NCBI GenBank assembly: GCA_032718475.1
Contig: JAUCBJ010009066.1
Coordinates: 17,389-81,388 of the forward strand
Length of the DNA stretch: 64,000 bases
Source of the DNA: Nemertoderma westbladi
Lineage: Eukaryota > Xenacoelomorpha > Nemertodermatida > Nemertodermatidae
Direction: 5' to 3'
Shown here: piece after piece, positions 38,201 through 44,200 of the stretch
Position numbering within the stretch: the first letter of the stretch is position 1
Layout of the letters: every line of letters begins with the position of its first letter
The notes under the pieces: generated by a model
Database searches by the model: none
What the model saw: only the letters and a program-made list of their open reading frames with translations
What the model was told of the DNA's origin: nothing
Translations under genes and position numbers: made by a program

Positions 38201-41200
38201 CATTAGAGGTATGTTTGTCACGCACCTGTAACCCCGAGGTATGTTTGTCACGCACATGTAACCCCGAGGTATGTTTGTCACGCACCTGTAACCCCGAGGT
38301 ATGTTTGTCACGCACCTGTACATTAGATGTATGTTTGTCACGCACCTGTACATTAGAGGTATGTTTGTCACGCACCTGTAAACTCGAGGTATGTTTGTCA
38401 CGCACATGTAACCCCGAGGTATGTTTGTCACGCACCTGTAACCCCGAGGTATGTTTGTCACGCACCTGTAACCCCGAGGTATGTTTGTCACGCACCTGTA
38501 CATTAGAGGTATGTTTGTCACGCACCTGTAAACTCGAGGTATGTTTGTCACGCACATGTAACCCCGAGGTATGTTTGTCACGCACCTGTACATTAGAGGT
38601 ATGTTTGTCACGCACCTGTAACCCCGAGGTATGTTTGTCACGCACATGTAACCCCGAGGTATGTTTGTCACGCACCTGTAACCCCGAGGTATGTTTGTCA
38701 CGCACCTGTACATTAGAGGTATGTTTGTCACGCACCTGTACATTAGAGGTATGTTTGTCACGCACCTGTAAACTCGAGGTATGTTTGTCACGCACATGTA
38801 ACCCCGAGGTATGTTTGTCACGCACCTGTAACCCCGAGGTATGTTTGTCACGCACCTGTAACCCCGAGGTATGTTTGTCACGCACCTGTACATTAGAGGT
38901 ATGTTTGTCACGCACCTGTAAACTCGAGGTATGTTTGTCACGCACATGTAACCCCGAGGTATGTTTGTCACGCACCTGTAACCCCGAGGTATGTTTGTCA
39001 CGCACCTGTACATTAGAGGTATGTTTGTCACGCACCTGTACATTAGAGGTATGTTTGTCACGCACCTGTAACCCCGAGGTATGTTTGTCACGCACATGTA
39101 ACCCCGAGGTATGTTTGTCACGCACCTGTAACCCCGAGGTATGTTTGTCACGCACCTGTACATTAGATGTATGTTTGTCACGCACCTGTACACTCGAGGT
39201 ATGTTTGTCACGCACCTGTAACCCCGAGGTATGTTTGTCACGCACCTGTAACCCCGAGGTATGTTTGTCACGCACCTGTACATTAGAGGTATGTTTGTCA
39301 CGCACCTGTACACTCGCGGTATGTTTGTCACGCACCTGTAAACTCGAGGTATGTTTATCACGCACCTGTACATTAGAGGTATGTTTATCACGCACCAGTA
39401 ACCCCCAGGTATGTTTGTCACGCACCTGTAACCCCGAGGTATGTTTGTCACGCACCTGTACATTAGAGGTATGTTTGTCACGCACCTGTACATTAGAGGT
39501 ATGTTTGTCACGCACCTGTAAACTCGAGGTATGTTTATCACGCACCTGTACATTAGAGGTATGTTTATCACGCACCAGTAACCCCCAGGTATGTTTGTCA
39601 CGCACATGTAACCCCGAGGTATGTTTGTCACGCACCTGTACACTCGAGGTATGTTTGTCACGCACCTGTACACTCGAGGTATGTTTGTCATGCACCAGTA
39701 ACCCCAGGTATGTTTGTCACGCACCAGTAACCCCCAGGTATGTTTGCCACGCACATGTCACACTGAGGTATGTTTGTCACGCACCAGTAACCCCCAGGTA
39801 TGTTTGTCACGCACCAGTTACCCCCAGGTATGTTTGTCACGCACCAGTAACCCCCAGGTATGTTTGCCACGCACATGTCACACTGAGGTATGTTTGTCAC
39901 GCACCTGTTACCCCCAGGTATGTTTGTCACGCACCTGTTACCCCCAGGTATGTTTGTCACGCACCAGTAACCCCCAGGTATGTTTGTCACGCACCTGTTA
40001 CCCCCAGGTATGTTTGTCACGCACCAGTAACCCCCAGGTATGTTTGTCACGCACCTGTTACCCCCAGGTATGTTTGTCACGCACCAGTAACCCCCAGGTA
40101 TGTTTGTCACGCACCAGTTACCCCCAGGTATGTTTGTCACGCACCAGTAACCCCCAGGTATGTTTGCCACGCACATGTCACACTGAGGTATGTTTGTCAC
40201 GCACCTGTTACCCCCAGGTATGTTTGTCACGCACCTGTTACCCCCAGGTATGTTTGTCACGCACCAGTAACCCCCAGGTATGTTTGTCACGCCCCTGTTA
40301 CCCCCAGGTATGTTTGTCACGTACCAGTAACCCCCAGGTATGTTTGTCACGCACCTGTTACCCCCAGGTATGTTTGTCACGCACCAGTAACCCCCAGGTA
40401 TGTTTGTCACGCACCTGTTACCCCCAGGTATGTTTGTCACGCACCAGTAACCCCCAGGTATGTTTGTCACGCACCTGTTACCCCCAGGTATGTTTGTCAC
40501 GCACCAGTAACCCCCAGGTATGTTTGTCACGCACCTGTTACCCCCAGGTATGTTTGTCACGCACCAGTAACCCCCAGGTATGTTTGTCACGCACCTGTTA
40601 CCCCCAGGTATGTTTGTCACGCACCAGTAACCCCCAGGTATGTTTGTCACGCACCTGTTACCCCCAGGTATGTTTGTCACGCACCAGTAACCCCCAGGTA
40701 TGTTTGTCACGCACCAGTAACCACCAGGTATGTTTGTCACGCACCTGTTACCCCCAGGTATGTTTGTCACGCACCAGTAACCCCCAGGTATGTTTGTCAC
40801 GCACCTGTTACCCCCAGGTATGTTTGTCACGCACCAGTAACCCCCAGGTATGTTTGTCACGCACCTGTTACCCCCAGGTATGTTTGTCACGCACCTGTTA
40901 CCCCCAGGTATGTTTGTCACGCACCTGTTACCCCCAGGTATGTTTGTCACGCACCAGTAACCCCCAGGTATGTTTGTCACGCACCTGTTACCCCCAGGTA
41001 TGTTTGTCACGCACCAGTAACCCCCAGGTATGTTTGTCACGCACCTGTTACCCCCAGGTATGTTTGTCACGCACCAGTAACCCCCAGGTATGTTTGTCAC
41101 GCACCAGTTACCCCCAGGTATGTTTGTCACGCACCTGTTACCCCCAGGTATGTTTGTCACGCACCAGTAACCCCCAGGTATGTTTGTCACGCACCTGTTA

Positions 41201-44200
41201 CCCCCAGGTATGTTTGTCACGCACCAGTAAACCCCAGGTATGATTGTCACGCACCAGTAACCCCCAGGTATGATTGTCACGCACCTGTCACATTGATACT
41301 GGTTGTTCCCATAGAGTCGCGTAGATATAGCGAACATCCTCAGCAGTTCGATTATATTTACCGGATGGTCCGACTTGGGTAAATCCAAACTGAGTTGGGT
41401 GAACACTTCGTAAGTGTTCGACTTATAATGGCACTCACCACAGACAACCTGGGAGCGCATAGTACCCGCAAATATATCCCGCAAAGCTGATCTAAAAAAT
41501 TTAAAAAAGCCGAAACATATTATTAATAATAAGAATAATAAGGTGTTGTTACCGACCCGGGGCTTCTCGCAATGTTATTATTTTGCTGTAATCACCTAGC
41601 AACGGCGTTGTTCATTAAATTGATTATCGATGATTTTCGATTAAAACAAATATATAAGAACATGTTAAATTAACAATGTATTATTCTAATTGGGGGAGTG
41701 GATGGGGACTTTCGATCGATTATTTTCGTAACTATTTTCGATCGATTAACGATTTTCGATCACCTTTGGACAACCAAGTAAATTAGTTGGGTATCACATC
41801 ACGGTTTTTAAAGTATGTCGTTAATTAAACTCAATATAGAAAATAATGTGTATGTACCGGTAGATACAGGGAATTATTTTGTTCTTTTTTTTTTTTAGAA
41901 TATTGGCCTTTAAAGCCAATAATTATCCTAACGTGGTTCCCATTCCTTGCCAGACCCCCCCCCCCCCCCCCCCTTCCTACTCGACGCCTCTACCTGATTT
42001 TCCCCCTCTCCACCTGATCCCCCCTACCTGGTTTTCCCATTCGCGTGTACTATAAGCGATTTGGACAGAGCGTCCAGCATGTAGACCAAATACTCGTGGG
42101 CGTCCTCCTCACCACCGACGTGCATGTTGCGACACAAGGAGGACAATGACGCCACTAGCGGCTTGGGGAGGAATGCGGATTGGTTGGAATGGAGTTGTTC
42201 GCAGACCCGTGTCATATTGCAAGCGTGGCAGGGTTGGCGGTTGCCTAGGATACAGGCCATACTGAGCATTAAATTAATTTCCAAACAATTATATAATATG
42301 TAATAATACCTATATACTATTTTATTCATTCTAAACATGTGGTATATAAATTATACAATACATAAATAGGGCCTACTATATAATCATTAAATATATAAAA
42401 TATCGTTTTTGCCATTCAATTATTACTTTAAATTACCGGTATTCATTAATTAAGAAATTATATATTATTAGGCCTAGTTCCCCATTAAACTAATAATAAA
42501 AGTTCTGAAGTTATCATAAACATATATAAATAAAGAGGCCCCAACTCTGCAACTATGAGGATGAGGAATTACATCCGTAATATGTTTATCTGTTTGTATA
42601 ATATAAATATATATACTAAGTATAGTAAAAATATTATACTATAGTAAAATAATAATATGTTAATCATACCTATTATTACAGCAGTACATGACACAGGTAG
42701 GTAGGCGATAGTTGCAGAGCAGTAGGGAACATACCCTTAAATAAGCTCCAAAAGTGGGTTCTTATTTAAGGAAAATGGCTCTTATTTAGGGGTTTTTGGG
42801 CCTTTTTTGGATATTTTTTCGATATAATATGCAATAACTTGTTTCAGGAAAAAATACCGCATAATTTTATTTCACAATGTAAAAGTTGGGTCTTTCTTGA
42901 ACATAAAGCAAAAAACCAGAAAACATTTCACCGTCCGGTTTTTTTTCTACAAGCGTTTTAAAATTGCATCAAAAATACGACCAGTTCCTAAATAAGAGGG
43001 ATTTTTTAAATTTACCTTATTTAAGACATCGAAATTGTACACAAATACTAATAGTCCTTAAATAAGAACTTTTTGACATGGGTTTCTTATTTAGGTATAC
43101 AATTTCATTCCAAAATCTGCATACTCCTTAAATAAATTAAATATTTCTCATTTCTCACAGAGAGTAGAAGCAGTTCCGCGACAATAATAATATTGCTCCT
43201 CAAAAGTACTTTGTGTACAGTATGTGTTACACTTCTTTCATAATTCTTTGATTTACAGATTTATGTCAGTCTGTATAATGCTAATTGTTGGGTTAAGGAT
43301 AAGGACAATGGTTGCACTGCACTCTATAAATCCTCTATAGAATATCGTATCATTATGAAGTTGCTAGCACTGGCATTCTTACCTCACACGGTAGCATAGA
43401 ATAGCCCATTGATATTCAAAAGAATAGCCCATCGCCCATCTGAGCGCACATACATTGTCACGTATTTCGATGAAACATGACTCAAGTAACTGGACATCGC
43501 CGCACAGTTTCGAAAAACTAACTTGTGTCCTGCATTTCCTCTTCTGCTCCGCGTTACGCCCCACTTAGATGGATTGTCCAAAATGTTGTACTTGAAAGGT
43601 GTGAAAAAAGTGAAAAACCAATGTCAATGTCATGTCAATAGGCACAAAGATGGTTCGTTTGGGCAGCTGATAGACGTTATGAAGGTTAAAGATGATGACT
43701 GGATGACGTTTTGGCTCAACTAGCTCAGGCAGGAGTGGGACACGTTCGTGGGACCTTTGCGCAGCATGAAGTGAGCAAAGCCTTAGCTAGCCCTAGCTGA
43801 TAGGGGCCCCACCCCATTTACATGTTGTCTTTCGTTAGTCAGAGGTCGTTCAACACAATACTCGTCTCCTTAATTTGCCTCATTGCGTTCGTTTGTTTTT
43901 TTACCAAACTTCAGATTATTTCTAATCTTTTGACAGACTACATACTGACATACATACAAAGTTTCGTTTAATTTCATCAAGGAATGACCGTGTTATTACC
44001 GATAAAAAATTTACAACGACGACAGACAACTCGTTAATAGCACCCATATGCTAAGGCTTCGCTCACTTGAACGTGGCTCTCCCCCACATTCAATCCGGTT
44101 CGACGCAGTTTGTTGCTCATTGCTGCTCGTTGTGCTTTATTATTTCTCATTGTTGCTCGTTGTTGGTCATTGTTGCTTGTTGGTGCTCATTGTTGCTCGT

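Noticed and set aside
3110-41284. CRISPR-like look of long regular repeats
   Set aside because: Units are directly adjacent with no unique spacers, and the context is a eukaryotic gene.
37421-41484. Very long open frames (up to 1285 residues) on both strands
   Set aside because: They follow the 30-bp period, which lacks stops in several frames. Part of one frame is real (USP exon 3 at 41285-41491), but the rest is intron array.
43379-43723. Small ORFs on both strands inside the intron 1 element
   Set aside because: Under 70 residues each, overlapping, with no recognisable motif. They could be remnants of a transposase but this cannot be supported.
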